Source: Calonectria ilicicola (Eukaryota; Ascomycota; Sordariomycetes; Hypocreales; Nectriaceae). From it: a stretch of DNA of 64,000 nt. The position numbers and the translations under genes were made by a program. The stretch is from contig CP085826.1 of assembly GCA_020809705.1 (NCBI GenBank), positions 4,464,001 to 4,528,000 on the forward strand, in the 5' to 3' direction. Numbering within the stretch: the stretch's first letter is position 1; every line of letters begins with the position of its first letter. A model generated the notes under the pieces. The model saw only the letters and a program-made list of their open reading frames with translations, had not been told where the DNA came from and made no database searches. Positions 36,831-48,683 of this stretch are shown piece by piece.

Positions 36831-39787
36831 ATGGCTGAAGGCGACCACGCCCAGAGTCACGGCAACTCTGCCGGCATACCTCCAGCTCCTGAGTCGTCTA
36901 CTTCTTTGTCAGTTGCTGCAGTCGCAATAGCTTCTCTCCCTCCACAACCATCAAGCTCCGCCGCACCCGTTGAAGCATCTCTACCCTCCGTCACGCCTTC
37001 GACCGACTCAACACCCACCACCACCACCACCGCCGACGTCGACTCTCTCGCTGTTGCTTCCTCAATCCCCTCCACCACATCAGCTTCCTCAGCTATCGTC
37101 ACTGCCGCTGCCGCTGCTGCGGCTCCTGCTCCTCCACTTCCTTCTCTTCCTCCCATATCTACAGTTGCACCCGCTTCTGCACCAGCTCCTATTGCCGCTT
37201 CCCTTCACATACACGACGCAGCTCCCCAGCAAAACGGCGACAACAGGGCCCCGGAGCCCGAGTCAAAGCAGGCTCCTGATAGCAAAATGTCGAACCAACA
37301 CCCGGGTGCTCCCCATGGCATTCCTGTGAGCTATCCGGGTCACTCGAATCCATACCCTCCGACCATTGGTGTTTCTGCAGCCCACTATGCTCCTTATCCA
37401 GCCGTGACATCTCAGCCCGCGGAGAGTTATCGACCGAGTCCCGTTCCCGTAGCGAGCAGTGTCATGTCTTTACCGAGTATGCGGACCATAGACTCGATCC
37501 CACAACAACCTGGGCCGCCTCATGGAGCTCACCCAGCTATGACTATGAGCATGCCCATGGCTCCTATTCCTGCGGGGGTACCGTTCTATGGCCACCAAGC
37601 CATGCCCATGGCCCCTGGATATGGCATTCCCACAGATCCCATGGCTCGTTATGCGCTGCCGCATGACCCTCGTCTGCTAGGGCACCGAGGCCCCAAGAAG
37701 GTGCGTTTGTGGCGAGTGGAATCAAGCTCCACGTACTTGTCATTGACTTGTTACTTGAAAAAAGAAAAAAAGTTTGCTAATGGGGCTTTGTACACAGGAA
37801 ATCAAGCGTAGGACTAAGACGGGCTGTTTGACTTGCCGAAAGCGCAGAATTAAGGTAAGCGATTTTTTCACACTCTCGGTTTTTTCTTGCAGATTTCCAT
37901 TTCCAGTGAGGGGGCGTGGTGCTGGAGAGGCTTTGCTGGTGGATGGCGAGGCGGTGATGGTCAAGCAAAATCTGGGGTTCAGAAAAAAGTTCAATTCGCC
38001 TGCAGCTTGTTCCGTGGTCCCCTGGGTTATCTGCTTGCGTGCTCATGAAGCCTACGAGTCGCATATTCATGTAGCGCTGGCTCCTGCTCCTCTCCCACGT
38101 AAAGCACGATCAAAAACAGTCCTATCAAGCCATACACGGGCTACATAAAGCTCGCTATTGGTCGCCGTTTCACCTGCCGTGTGACGGGCATTTTTAGCTG
38201 TGCATGTTGCAGCCTCCCGATCTGGTCTTTTTTACTGTCCATCGTTCCCGCTTCCATTTTTTTTTTTGCTCCCTAACCCGTTGTTGTGGAGGTGGTGTCT
38301 CTCTTTGTCTCCTGCAACAAGCTTCTAACAACTTTATTCTGCCAGTGCGACGAGACACACCCAACTTGCAATAACTGCAAAAAGTCGAAGCGCGAGTGCT
38401 TAGGCTACGATCCGATATTCAGACAGCAAGCGGGCAACCAATCCGGCTCAAATATCCCGCCTGCGTCGACGAGCCAGCCCACCACACCCTCCATCCCAAG
38501 CTCCGTGCCGTCGACTGTGCCGTCCTCGGTCGCAACAAACCCGGCTCTCACCGCCCGCGCGACCAACTCGTACGGTAGCCAGCCATCTATGCTCCCAAGC
38601 TCGTACGCGCCAGCGCACGTCTCCACCTCCAGCCCCAACACCTCAGTTTCCTCTCTCAGCTACGACCATAACCCCATCAAGTCAGAGCCTGCCTACGAGT
38701 ATACGGCCACTGCAATCGACCCCGCCCTACAGACATTCCACTCGTCTGCCCCTTTGCCAGCGTCAGCCCACGACACTTCCAGGTTGCTTGACCACAAGCC
38801 TCTTGTCGACAGTTCTCTTCATCATCTCAGAGGTGGCGCCCCCTTCGCTTGATTTCCCCTTCGTTTCGTCCTTCGCTGCTGTTAGAACGTCTGCTCACAC
38901 GCATGTCTTCTACAGCCAACAAAATGAAGATCGACGAAATCATTGATCTGCTGGGCCCAGCTCCCCCAGCCCAGCAGATCACACACACCGAGGAGATGTT
39001 GAATGAGATTACCAAAGTCTACCACGAGATGTACGCACCTGGACTGAGTTCTTTCTTTGAGACGAACTGGTATTATTTTGCGGAGAATGGGAAGATGAGC
39101 TTTCCAAAAGACACCAGGCTATTTGAGTTGATGGCCAACTTTCTCAAAATCCTAGAATCCGTCAAGGCAAATGATCATGCTCAGATGGCATCTTCTGGAA
39201 TTCTTGAGACGAGGATTGTATGGGAGCTGGCTCGCGTTTCCTTCCAGACCCCAGACACCCCAGCCGCAGGCGGTGTGGCGCTCCCTCGCGATGGGGATGC
39301 CAACGAGGCAAAGAACCGAGTGCGGGTTATCGAATGCCTTCTGTGTGGGGATTACCTGACCGAGAACCCATTGTCACCTCCTACCCAAGACCCGGACCCT
39401 CACCGTACGCGTCAATTTGATTTCTGGTACAACCTTGCCGAGTTTCTTCGAACACAGGAGGCTCCCAATTCGGCAGCAGCAACCAAGGCCAGGGAGGACA
39501 CTTTAAGCCGGATGCGACACGTGCTGGATGGACGGGAGAATCGAGATGTCCTTTACTCAATTGCTGTCGTGCGGGAGCTGGCACCCAGCTTCGAACCGGG
39601 CTATGGTGCAGCCTTGCCTCAACACTTTGACGAGAGTGACCCGAAAAATAGACTTGCTGTGGCGACCAAGTTCATTCTCTCCGAAGCTCAGGTTACAGGG
39701 GGCACAACTAATGTTGTTCGGCGGTTCAGCGACATCGCATGCAGGGCTTTTGTTAATCCTGGTGTCAATATCATCAAAAGGGCTTAG
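36831..39787 (+). CDS. Zn2Cys6 fungal transcription factor
   Basis: Four exons, 36831-37700, 37798-37854, 38346-38832 and 38916-39787, encode 761 aa. The first 290 residues are low-complexity (Ala, Pro, Ser, Thr). The binuclear cluster follows at about 300-327: CLTCRKRRIK then CDETHPTCNNCKKSKREC, spacing Cx2Cx6Cx6Cx2Cx6C, preceded by a basic KRRTKTG arm. A 57-nt exon carries the first two cysteines, and a 491-bp intron separates them from the other four. A Ser/Thr/Pro linker leads to a C-terminal helical domain (about 455-761) that resembles a fungal-specific regulatory domain. It is presumably a nuclear DNA-binding regulator; its targets are unknown. The long upstream region fits complex control. 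Confidence 0.87.
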
Positions 39788-40645
39788 GCAGACGTTGACC
39801 TGGCTCGCCCTCGGATGTCAATTCATTATCCACTCTTTTGAGTGTCAAACCGACACGCCCTTTTTTTATTTCCTATGTCACACATATCTCTGTTAATTTC
39901 CAAGGGCGCTTGAAACCCGTTTTCTCGCAATCAAGCGTTTTGCAAAGTTTTGTTCTTGCTGCATAGTTTGGGAGGCATGGCGAGGTTCATAAAAAAGTTT
40001 TCCTTGAATTTTTGCTTTTCTTGCAGGCGTTGGTACCCGTCCTCAAGGACTTTGGGAGGTATTTTGCTTTCTCTATTTTTGCTTTGTTTTGCATTGGTTT
40101 ATTGTATTAGTCACATACATGTACATTGCCAACACACCTATGGTCGCGGCGATACAGTTTTAATGGCCATGGTCGGCCGAAGTATAACACTTCCCCTAAT
40201 GTTCCTGCTGCTAGGCGGATTGAAAGACAGAAGGGTCGGACATTCAGGATGACAGTCAAGGACCGGAGGAATGCGCTGTGCCAGATTTTGGAATGGGTTT
40301 TATTTTGGGTGGGTTCTTGAAGGAAGGTTTAGATGCCAATATGGCGGCCTTCTTCTTGTACGATATCATGGCCCTTCCCTTCCAATCGGCGATGGGAGAT
40401 GTAAGATGCTGAGAATAGATAAAACGCTGTGGCTTATGCTCTTTTAGTATTTAGATTTCCTTCCGTATTGTGCCATTTCCCCCATGTTTGTAGAGGGTTA
40501 TTAGATTTCATTTTGTATCGCATCTTACTGAGGTAATAGCGCTGAGGTTATTTAGAATAAGCTTATCAAATCTAGGCCTCGAGGCTTTAGTATTCATTTG
40601 TAATCCCTTTCATTAAATCATAAATACAGTTTCAATTCAAAAAGT
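39788..40645. other. Convergent intergenic region
   Basis: These 858 bp of AT-rich DNA lie between the Zn2Cys6 stop and the GNAT stop. They hold the 3' UTRs; no gene is seen. Confidence 0.45.
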
Positions 40646-41296
40646 CTATTGCTCTGATTCCTTCTTGGTTGCTTGTTCATAATCACTTCTTACCAGGCCT
40701 AGCATAATCTCGTCTAAGACGACGCCATGTTTCTCGACAGCACCTCGCTTCCTCCCTTCTTCGATGAAGCCAGCTTTTTTGAGAACCTTCTGACTGGCTG
40801 TGTTTGTGGAATACGTCAGCGCCTCTAGTCGATTAAGACGGGGCCACGTCTCAAAGATCCAGCGCACAAACGCCGTGAGCGCCTCGGTTGCATAGCCTTT
40901 GCCCCATTCGGGCACCGTGAGCCAGTAGCCAAGCTCCCATGTCCTGTAGTTGACATCTTCCTGGGGCATGACGCCCATGCCGCCGATAAGAACGGCGGTG
41001 CCTGAAGGGTTGGCTGCGGTGTTGGGCTTGAGAAAGATGCCGTTGTGGAGGGGATAGGACGACCCGTCTGGCTTGCAGGCTATTCCCAGGTATTTCTCTG
41101 CATCAGGTAGCTGGTAAGGGTGTGGGAAACGGTTGCGCATGTTGGCGGCTATGGGGCCGTAGTTTGCAGCCGTCGCCATTTCAGGTGCATCAGTGTGGAA
41201 GTAGCGCCGGAGGATGAGTCTTTCGGTTTCAAGCAGAACAGTCCCGGCATCCTCGCTGACGTGGTAAACAGATTCAAGAATCTGGTTGGCGGCCAT
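40646..41296 (-). CDS. GNAT-family N-acetyltransferase (RimJ/RimL-like)
   Basis: Single exon of 216 aa starting MAANQILESVYHV; the frame is open to an ATG at 41392, but those 32 residues look like leader. The opening LLETERLILRRYFHTDAPEM and the block WELGYWLTVPEWGKGYATEAL are the RimJ/RimL-type signature, with the acetyl-CoA pyrophosphate loop in WGKGYATEA. The later SNT-like block (TNTASQKVLKKAGFIEEG) completes the fold. It transfers acetyl from acetyl-CoA to an amine on a protein or small molecule; the substrate is not predictable. Two TGASTCA motifs lie 288-348 bp upstream. Confidence 0.88.
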   Translation of the reverse strand: MAANQILESVYHVSEDAGTVLLETERLILRRYFHTDAPEMATAANYGPIAANMRNRFPHPYQLPDAEKYLGIACKPDGSSYPLHNGIFLKPNTAANPSGTAVLIGGMGVMPQEDVNYRTWELGYWLTVPEWGKGYATEALTAFVRWIFETWPRLNRLEALTYSTNTASQKVLKKAGFIEEGRKRGAVEKHGVVLDEIMLGLVRSDYEQATKKESEQ

Positions 41297-41583
41297 GTTG
41301 AGGCAATTGTAGTGAGAGTGGTGCGTTGAAGCGACGTGATGGTATCTGAAGTGAGCAGATGATCGATCCCCCGTATTAGTGAACAGAGTCAAGTTCTTTC
41401 AGAGTTGGATTTTGGGGTGGGAAACAAGGAAAAGGAAAAGACAGCGGCAAAATGTCCCCTGGATGATTCCATAATTTGAAACATGGACTTGGGGTGAAAT
41501 CCTTCGACTTTATAATGGCCCTTTTCGGCCAAAAGTTGGCCGCGGGGTCAGTTGCTTATGCTCAATGGAAGTGGAAGGTGCCG

Positions 41584-41644
41584 TGAGTCACCCCGCGGCT
41601 CCTATAGCATACAAGCATTAAAGAATAGGCAGCAAACTGACTCA
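41584..41644. promoter_or_regulatory. Two Gcn4/CPC1-type motifs
   Basis: TGAGTCA lies at 41584-41590 and TGACTCA at 41638-41644, 48 bp apart, upstream of the GNAT gene. These match the core recognised by Gcn4/CPC1 in the cross-pathway amino-acid control response. Function is inferred from the motif only. Confidence 0.4.
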
Positions 41645-42221
41645 GGGTTCTTGTGCAACTAAAGAGTCAACTAAATGGGATACGGGCTATACGATTATCA
41701 ATCTTTGCACATCATATATGACGAGAAATGCGTGCTTAAAACAACATTTAAAGTACATACTATCTGTCTCTACTAATACACAGAATGCGATTTTATAAAA
41801 ATGTGGCAATTTGATGTTAATATTGATGAATTTGCGATTTTTGTAACTGTTTGATCTTGACTATGGCGGTGATTGGTTGGCTATTATCTGATTCGCTTGC
41901 GTTGAATGAATCCATTGATGGCACCTTGGGTTTGGGAGGGGAGGGGAACACCTAGCGAAATGTGACCTAAATATCTTGGGCAACGGTGGTACATGAACTG
42001 AGGACGGCTTTGCCTAAGAGGCTCGACATGGTTGATTAGATTAAGATATTATTTTCAATGAAATAAATTCTAGTTAGTATAGAGGCTTCAATTGACACCA
42101 AAAACAGCCATCTCATAAACAATTGCTTCCCTAATGTCACTTTCCCTAAGCCTTGGGCTTGTACATGGCCGTTTTGGAGAGAGTGTGGGCAGCAGCAGTA
42201 CAAAATCAAATGGCCCTTGGG

Positions 42222-42228
42222 TGATTGG
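42222..42228. promoter_or_regulatory. CCAAT-type motif (TGATTGG) upstream of NUO-49
   Basis: TGATTGG, the complement of CCAATCA, is 216 bp upstream of the ATG. CCAAT boxes are bound by the Hap2/3/5 complex, which controls many respiratory genes in fungi. Confidence 0.35.
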
Positions 42229-42443
42229 CTGCGACCCCGCAACAACAATAGTCCGAGCCCACCAGGCCAGAGCAAAGCTCCAGGATTCACATCGGACCGC
42301 GGGAGATGACGGGCACAACCACGACGGCGAATTCGAATTCCCCTCCATCAACTAGCCATTGACCTCGAGCCAGAGGCCCTCTTGGGAGACTCTCTTAATT
42401 CAGTCTCGCTTCCCGGCCTCGGCCCCCTCTCCGCTCCTCCACA

Positions 42444-43977
42444 ATGGCCGCCCTCCACAGGCTCGCCAGCCAGGGTGCCAGGCGCCTGTGTCTGCGACCC
42501 GCGACCTTCGCCGCTCGTCCGCTCTCGACCACCAGCTTTCGACGATATGCTACTCCCGAGCCCGTGGGCACCCGTCTTGTCCCCGTTAGCGACGACTTTT
42601 CCACCCCAACCGACATCTACGGCCTCTCCCCGGAAGTCAAGGGCAAAGGCAAAAAGTCGCGCGACAACTCGGTCGAGGACCGCAAGATCCGACACTACAC
42701 TGTCAACTTCGGTCCCCAGCATCCCGCCGCCCACGGTGTGTTGCGTCTGATTCTGGAGCTCAGTGGCGAGGAGATTGTCCGAGCCGATCCCCACGTCGGT
42801 CTGCTGCATCGAGGAACCGAGAAGTTGATCGAGTACAAGACCTATATCCAGGCCCTTCCTTACTTTGACCGACTCGACTATGTCTCCATGATGACCAACG
42901 AGCAATGCTTTGCCCTGGCCGTCGAGAAGCTCCTCAACGTTGAAATTCCCGAGCGTGCCAAGTTCATCCGAACCCTGTTTGGTGAAATCACCCGTGTCCT
43001 CAACCATCTGATGTCCGTCCTATCCCACGCCATGGATGTTGGTGCTTTGACTCCTTTCTTGTGGGGTTTCGAGGAGCGAGAGAAGCTTATGGTACGTCGA
43101 ATCGGTCCCGAATTGATTTCTGTGCGATAAGTTGAATCTGACCATGTATCAGGAATTCTACGAGCGTGTCTCTGGTGCCCGTCTCCACGCCGCCTACGTC
43201 CGCCCCGGTGGTGTCCACCAGGATATCCCCGTTGGTCTTCTCGACGACATTTACCAGTGGGCTACTCAGTTCGGCGACCGTATCGACGAGACCGAAGAGA
43301 TGTTGACTGACAACCGTATCTGGATTGAGCGATTGAGGGGTGTTGGTGTCGTCCCTGCCACCGAGGCTCTTAACCTCTCCTTTACCGGTGTGATGCTCCG
43401 AGGTTCCGGTGTGCCATGGGATATCCGCAAGAGCCAGCCTTATGATGCCTACGACCAGGTCGAGTTTGACGTTCCCGTCGGTACCAACGGTGACTGCTAC
43501 GACCGATATCTCTGCCGAATGGAGGAGTTCCGACAGTCCCTCCGCATCATCCACCAGTGCCTCAACAAAATGCCCGCCGGTCCCGTCCGTGTTGAGGACT
43601 ACAAGGTCACCCCTCCTCCCCGTGCCGCCATGAAGGAGAACATGGAGGCCCTCATCCACCACTTCCTTCTCTACACCAAGGGTTACGCCGTTCCTCCCGG
43701 TGAGACATACTCCGCCATTGAGGCCCCCAAGGGCGAGATGGGTGTCTACGTCGTCTCCGACGGCAGCGAGCGACCATACCGATGCCACATCCGTGCTCCC
43801 GGATTTGCCCACTTGGGTGGTTTCGATCACGTCTCCAAGGGTCACTTGCTGGCTGATGCTGTCGCGGTTATTGGTACTATGGATCTGGTGTTCGGTAAGT
43901 TGGCCCCCGATTGAATGAATATCTTGTGTTCGAAAAAAACAGGACTAATATGCTATACAGGTGAGGTCGATCGATAG
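42444..43977 (+). CDS. nuo-49: NADH:ubiquinone oxidoreductase 49-kDa subunit (complex I)
   Basis: Three exons, 42444-43091, 43153-43894 and 43961-43977, encode 468 aa. The first 35 or so residues ([20 protein letters not shown] onward) form an Arg-rich mitochondrial presequence. The 49-kDa (NuoD) body follows: [14 protein letters not shown], the [12 protein letters not shown] block, [10 protein letters not shown], and a C-terminal [10 protein letters not shown]. The subunit lies in the peripheral arm of complex I, where it helps form the ubiquinone-binding pocket next to the terminal Fe-S cluster. The last exon is only 17 nt and supplies the ending GEVDR, the usual terminus of this family. 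Without that splice the frame would end in PD. Confidence 0.95.
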
Positions 43978-44234
43978 AGTTGCGGAAAAGAATCAAGTTT
44001 AAATTGGGTTTCCTTTGTGTGTAATCATAGCTGACTAGGGGGACCACGGTAAATACTCCCGCAGATGTCGTGTGCTCAAGCGAGAGGCTATGCAGAGGTG
44101 ACGTGCGTGTGTGTGCTGTGAAGTAGCAATGAAAATATTCTCCCAATGTTCTTGTTTTTCTTTTTGGCTATCCGGTATTTTCGTGTGACTTAATTACATG
44201 ATTTTGTTACATATCGTAGGAGTACATGATGATT
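43978..44234. other. Short convergent intergenic region
   Basis: These 257 bp separate NUO-49 from COQ6. They contain only 3' UTR sequence as far as I can see. Confidence 0.5.
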
Positions 44235-45751
44235 CTACAACAACTTGGCGCCGTTTCCAGAAGCCTGCTCCATCAAGAAGTTCTTCAGGGGCCCAAGGGC
44301 ATTGACCGCCCTGAGTCCAATCGACCGTAGAGGAACCAGAGGGCCGCTTTCTAAGCCATAGAGCCTGTGGAGCTTGTCACAGACTCCAAGGATGATGTGG
44401 TTGGCGGTGTATCTCTCACTGTAGTATGGCTCAAGTGCTAGCGTAGTGCCGAGGTCTTGGCCATGGGAAACGGCATACTCAATGGTCTTGGCTAGACTCT
44501 GAACGTCTCCCTGGCCCTGGTTCAGACCTTGGCCGGCAAGAGGGTGGATGGTATGGGCGGCGTCGCCGACGAGGGCAACACGCTCACCAATGTAGGTATC
44601 AGCATGGCGGAGCTTGAGTGGGAAGGAGGCCACAGTGCCCTCTTGAACACCGACAACCTGCTGGGGAACTGCCTCGTGGTTGATGGGAGTGTGTTGAATT
44701 CTCCATGAGAGTTCTTCTTCCTGTCTATCGGGGATGGTGTGCATGTAGCCGATATCAACTGGGCTCAAGCGGAATGCGGCATTGACCATTGCAATAAAAT
44801 CCTTGGGTGAAAGGCTCTTCAAGAGAGTCGCTTTCTCCGGTGTGGTGGACCAGACCAAGGAGGCGTGGTTTCCGGGCAAAGGAAGCATGGCGATAGGTCC
44901 AGTGGGCAGGAATCGCTGGTAGGCAATCTTGTTGTAGTCGCCTCCCCATCCAGATCCTTCAAGTTGGAGTGTTGCGACAACGCCGTGTCTTTGATAGTCG
45001 AAGCCACGGGTCTCAATGTCAGCAAATGTTCTTACAGGGCTGTTTGCTCCATCTGCTCCGACCAGCAATCGTGCTGCTAGAGTCTTGCCTCCAGTCAGCT
45101 GAACGATTGGCCACTGGCTGAGATCCAACTCCTCCGTCTCCTTGCCCAGATCAATGCTTTCCACCTTGCTCTTGTCGTAGACATCCACACCGCCAAGCTC
45201 CTCAAGTCTCTTCATAAGGCCGGACGTGAGGTTCAGATTCTCAATCATGTAAGCGATTGTCTTGCCCGCACCAGTATGGCCAGGCTGCCAGTCAAATTCG
45301 ATTCGCGCATCCGTTACACCGTCCCACACTTGCATTTCATGATAGTCCTGGATGCGCTCTCGCTTCATGTGTTGCCATGCTCCAATTGTGTCGAGAAATT
45401 GGGCTGATGCCGGGGTGAGGGAGCTGCAGCGGTTTGAAAACTGGGTGAGAGGCAGCGCAAACGACGAGACCTTGGAGAGGTCCTGGGCTTCGACGAGGGC
45501 GACTCGCAGGCCGGAGGTAACGGGAGTCGCTCCTGGAATTGTGTGAGATGAGTCTAAAAGAATGCGCGGAGGTGAATATTACGGAGAGCAGTGAGCAAAC
45601 TCAGCCCAGCTGGGCCTCCTCCCACACAGACGACATCATAGATGTCATCATGGGCAGTAGAATATGCCCGGCGCAATTGGTTTTGATACTGGCGGACACA
45701 GCTTTGGCAGGCAAAGCTGGACTTTGCCAGTAGCGACCGTCGAGCCAGCAT
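44235..45751 (-). CDS. COQ6: Ubiquinone biosynthesis FAD monooxygenase Coq6
   Basis: Two exons in transcription order, 45751-45583 and 45532-44235, encode 488 aa. The N-terminus MLARRSLLAKSSFACQSCVR is a mitochondrial presequence; the start at 45751 is chosen because the upstream extension lacks that character. The FAD motif VCVGGGPAGLSLL is at about 41-53, the second flavin motif LVGADGANSPVR at about 213-224, and GDAAHTIHPLAGQGLNQG at about 379-396. Coq6 hydroxylates the ring at C5 (and handles C4 deamination in yeast) during coenzyme Q synthesis on the matrix face of the inner membrane. A 50-bp intron interrupts the Rossmann region. It converges with NUO-49, whose complex uses coenzyme Q. 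Confidence 0.95.
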
Positions 45752-46342
45752 TGCAAAGTACGAGCCTGAATTGAGCCTCGGGCGCAGGCAAATGTCGTCT
45801 CGAAGAATTGGACCACCAACACCAAAGGGCGGGTGCACGATGTGGGACGATGTCCAAAGCTCCTGTCAATTGTCGTCCCTCCAGTGGTTCGATCGCTCCC
45901 CCACCATCTTGTGAATACCAAATGAAGCACGTGTGGCGCACCATGTGCATGTGGCTGGTCGCATTGTGGCGGTACATCTGACAAGGAACCCGCAACTAAA
46001 TTTTGCCGTTGCCACAGACAACGGCACTAGGAATCCATTGCGTCAAGGGTCCTTCATCAACACCTGTCCACACCCATATGGTCGCATTCCAAGAGGCCAA
46101 CACCCCACCAACTTTTCTCTGTTGCACTTCAACTATTTTTTTGTGTTTGTGCACCGGTAAGGGCCTGGCGCTATCTTCACAGCTGCTGCGACTTTGCCGC
46201 GATCTGGTCGCGAACTGGCTTGAAGGTTGTTGACCCAAGCGAGCTTACACCCACCCGTGTAGCGTGAAACACCACATCCCACCTGCACGCTCCTCCCAAA
46301 TAAGACCAAATATTGTCTTGATTTATTTCCACAGCCACCACA
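45752..46342. promoter_or_regulatory. Bidirectional upstream region of COQ6 and SRC1
   Basis: This is 591 bp between divergent start codons. A possible leader precedes the SRC1 ATG. No distinct element is recognised. Confidence 0.4.
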
Positions 46343-48683
46343 ATGGCGGATGCTGAGGATTACCTCCAGGAGGGCTTTGACCCTCGCAACGTGACAATGC
46401 CACGTCTGCGATCTATCTTGGTCACTCACAACGTCGAGTACCCCGCGACAGCAAAGAAGGGTCAGTTGGTTGAGCTCGTCACCGAGCATGTCTTATCGCA
46501 GGCCTCCAGGCTACGCGCTGAGAGAGCCAGAGCCAAGCGATCCAGTATGGGGATTGTGAATGCCGGTAGCGCCGAAGACCTCCCCAACTGGGATGAACTT
46601 CCCCCGCCATCAGCGTCATCAAGGCGATCTAGATCCCCGCGCAAGTCATCTAGCCGCGTCAAGGCCGAGGATGACGAGATGGCAACACCGGCCCCCAGGA
46701 GTCGAGCCTCGCGCTCCGTGAGCCGCGCTCTGTCACATGCCGATGAACAGGAGATGGAAACACCCGTCGCCAAAAGTCACTCCAAGAGAGCCTCTCGTTC
46801 AGTGAGCAGAGCCCTCTCACAGGCTGATGAGTATGGCATGGACTACGAGACTCAAAAATCGGTTCGTCGCAGCCGAAGCCACAGAGCCATCACTCCTCAA
46901 ATCAAGCCAGAGCCCGAGGAGGAGCATTTCACTGCTCATGTCCAAGACCATGAGGAGAGTGTCTTCACTGATGACAACCCTTTCCAAAGCGGCAACACTC
47001 CACCACAAACCAAGACACCTACCAACCGGCGACGAACAACCGAGTCTATCAAGAGCGCTAGGTCTACTTCCAGACTCCGAACCGATAACTATGATGACTA
47101 TAACAATTACAACAACTACAATGATGAGGTTGAAACCCCAAAGTACCGTGCCAGAACACCTGAGCTGCGTGCGCGTACACCCGAGTTGCGTGCTCGCACG
47201 CCCGAGCTACGGGCTCGAACACCCGACCAAAAGGTTTACACGCCTGAGTATCGTCACCAAGCACCTCAGCTGGAGCTGGAGCTTGAAGTAGAGCCCGGTG
47301 AGGAATTCACACCAAATGAGCAGTTGGAATTAGAAGATGCCGCGCGAAGAGGAGAAGTATTTGTTGAGCCTTACAAGCCAGGTCGCAAGTCTGCCCGCAA
47401 GAGCAGCTTCAAGGCCCCTTTCATGGTTCTCTTCCTCGCCATTATCGGTGCATACATGGCATGGTACAGACAGGAAAAGATTGCCGTGGGCTACTGTGGA
47501 CTTGGGCGACAGGCCAAGAAGCTCATCCCACCCGAGGTTCCAATTCCTGAGTTTCTCGAGCCCACCCTTGAACCATTCATCGAGCCTCAGTGCGAACCCT
47601 GCCCCGCCCATGCTTACTGCTATGAAGATTTTACCGTTCGATGTGAGCCGGATTTTGTGCTTAAGCCACACCCGCTCTCTCTCGGTGGGCTGGTTCCTGT
47701 GCCCCCCACCTGTGAGCCCGATGGTGAGAAGGCTCGCCGAGTCCAGGCCGTTGCCGACAAAGCTATTGAGGAATTGAGGGATCGCCGTGCCAAATATGAA
47801 TGTGGCGAACTGGTCAGTGAGGACGGCCAAGAGGCTTCCCCAGCAATTCCGGAAGAAGAACTCAAGCAAAGTGTCAGCAGGAAGCGCTCGAAGAGGCTCA
47901 ACAGCGAGGAATTTGACGAGCTTTGGGCTGCCGCCCTTGGCGAGGTCACCGCCAGAGAGGAGGTTGAGGTTGCAGTGGTGCAGACAACACCGTAAGTCTA
48001 ACCGTACCCGAGCTAAATATCACTACACACGATCCTGTTCCATCATTGCTTTAACCATTCTGACCAAACCAACTAACCAGATCTATCGTTGACCCTACAG
48101 AACGCCCGATTCCCCAGCCATTCCAAGCCGAGAGCTATCGTCAACGTCTCTCGCTCGCCTTCCGCTCACCTGCGCGCTCAAGCGCTCCCTCCGACTCAGC
48201 CTGGCAAGATATAGACTCTCAATTGGACTTTTAGTTACATCCATTGTTGCAGTTTTCTACATGCGTGCGCGGTACCGCAAGCATGTTGCTACATCGGCCC
48301 AGATTCCGGCCCTAGTTGACCTGGTTCTGGGTAGATTGGCCAACCAAAAGGAGCTGGGTGAGGAGGAAATCGATGACCCCTGGTTGTTCTTGCCCAACCT
48401 ACGGGATGATGTGTTGCGATCCGTTCACTCACTGTCCGAGCGAGAGCGAATCTGGCAGAGAGTCCGAGCTGTGGTTGAACAAAACAGCAACGTACGTACA
48501 AGTCAACGTGAAGGCCGCAGTGGTGAGGTTGGCCGCGCCTGGGAGTGGATCGGCCCCATTGCCGGCGAAGGTGCGAGGAGACGCCGCAGTGGAAGGGTCT
48601 CAATTGGTACCGAAGTGAGCGCCGGAACACCGGAGCCTACTCCGGAAGCGAAGAAGTGGGAGAAGAAGAGACCAATCTTCTAG
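46343..48683 (+). CDS. SRC1: Inner nuclear membrane protein Src1/Heh (MAN1-Src1p C-terminal domain)
   Basis: Two exons, 46343-47991 and 48101-48683, encode 743 aa. A HEH/SAP-like helix-extension-helix domain (about 10-50; MPRLRSILVTHNVEYPATAK) is followed by a long disordered Ser/Arg/Pro nucleoplasmic region with basic clusters. An RARTPEL heptad occurs three times plus one variant at about 269-296. Transmembrane segment 1 is at about 359-375 (FMVLFLAIIGAYMAWY). A Cys-containing lumenal domain follows (CEPCPAHAYCYEDFTVRCEP). Transmembrane segment 2 is at about 589-604 (LSIGLLVTSIVAVFYM), then the MSC winged-helix region. This is the layout of yeast Src1/Heh1 and Heh2, LEM-family proteins that anchor chromatin and survey nuclear pores. 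The 109-bp intron is needed to reach segment 2. Confidence 0.93.

Larger units (their letters stand above)
41297..42443. promoter_or_regulatory. Bidirectional upstream region of GNAT and NUO-49
   Basis: This is 1.15 kb between divergent start codons; the middle (about 41690-42070) is AT-rich. It contains bZIP-type motifs and a CCAAT-type motif listed separately. No gene is seen. Confidence 0.45.

Noticed and set aside
42348..43007. A 219-codon frame antisense to nuo-49
   Set aside because: It is the complement of the conserved complex I gene and is explained by its codon bias; the same applies to the 252-codon frame at 43087-43845.
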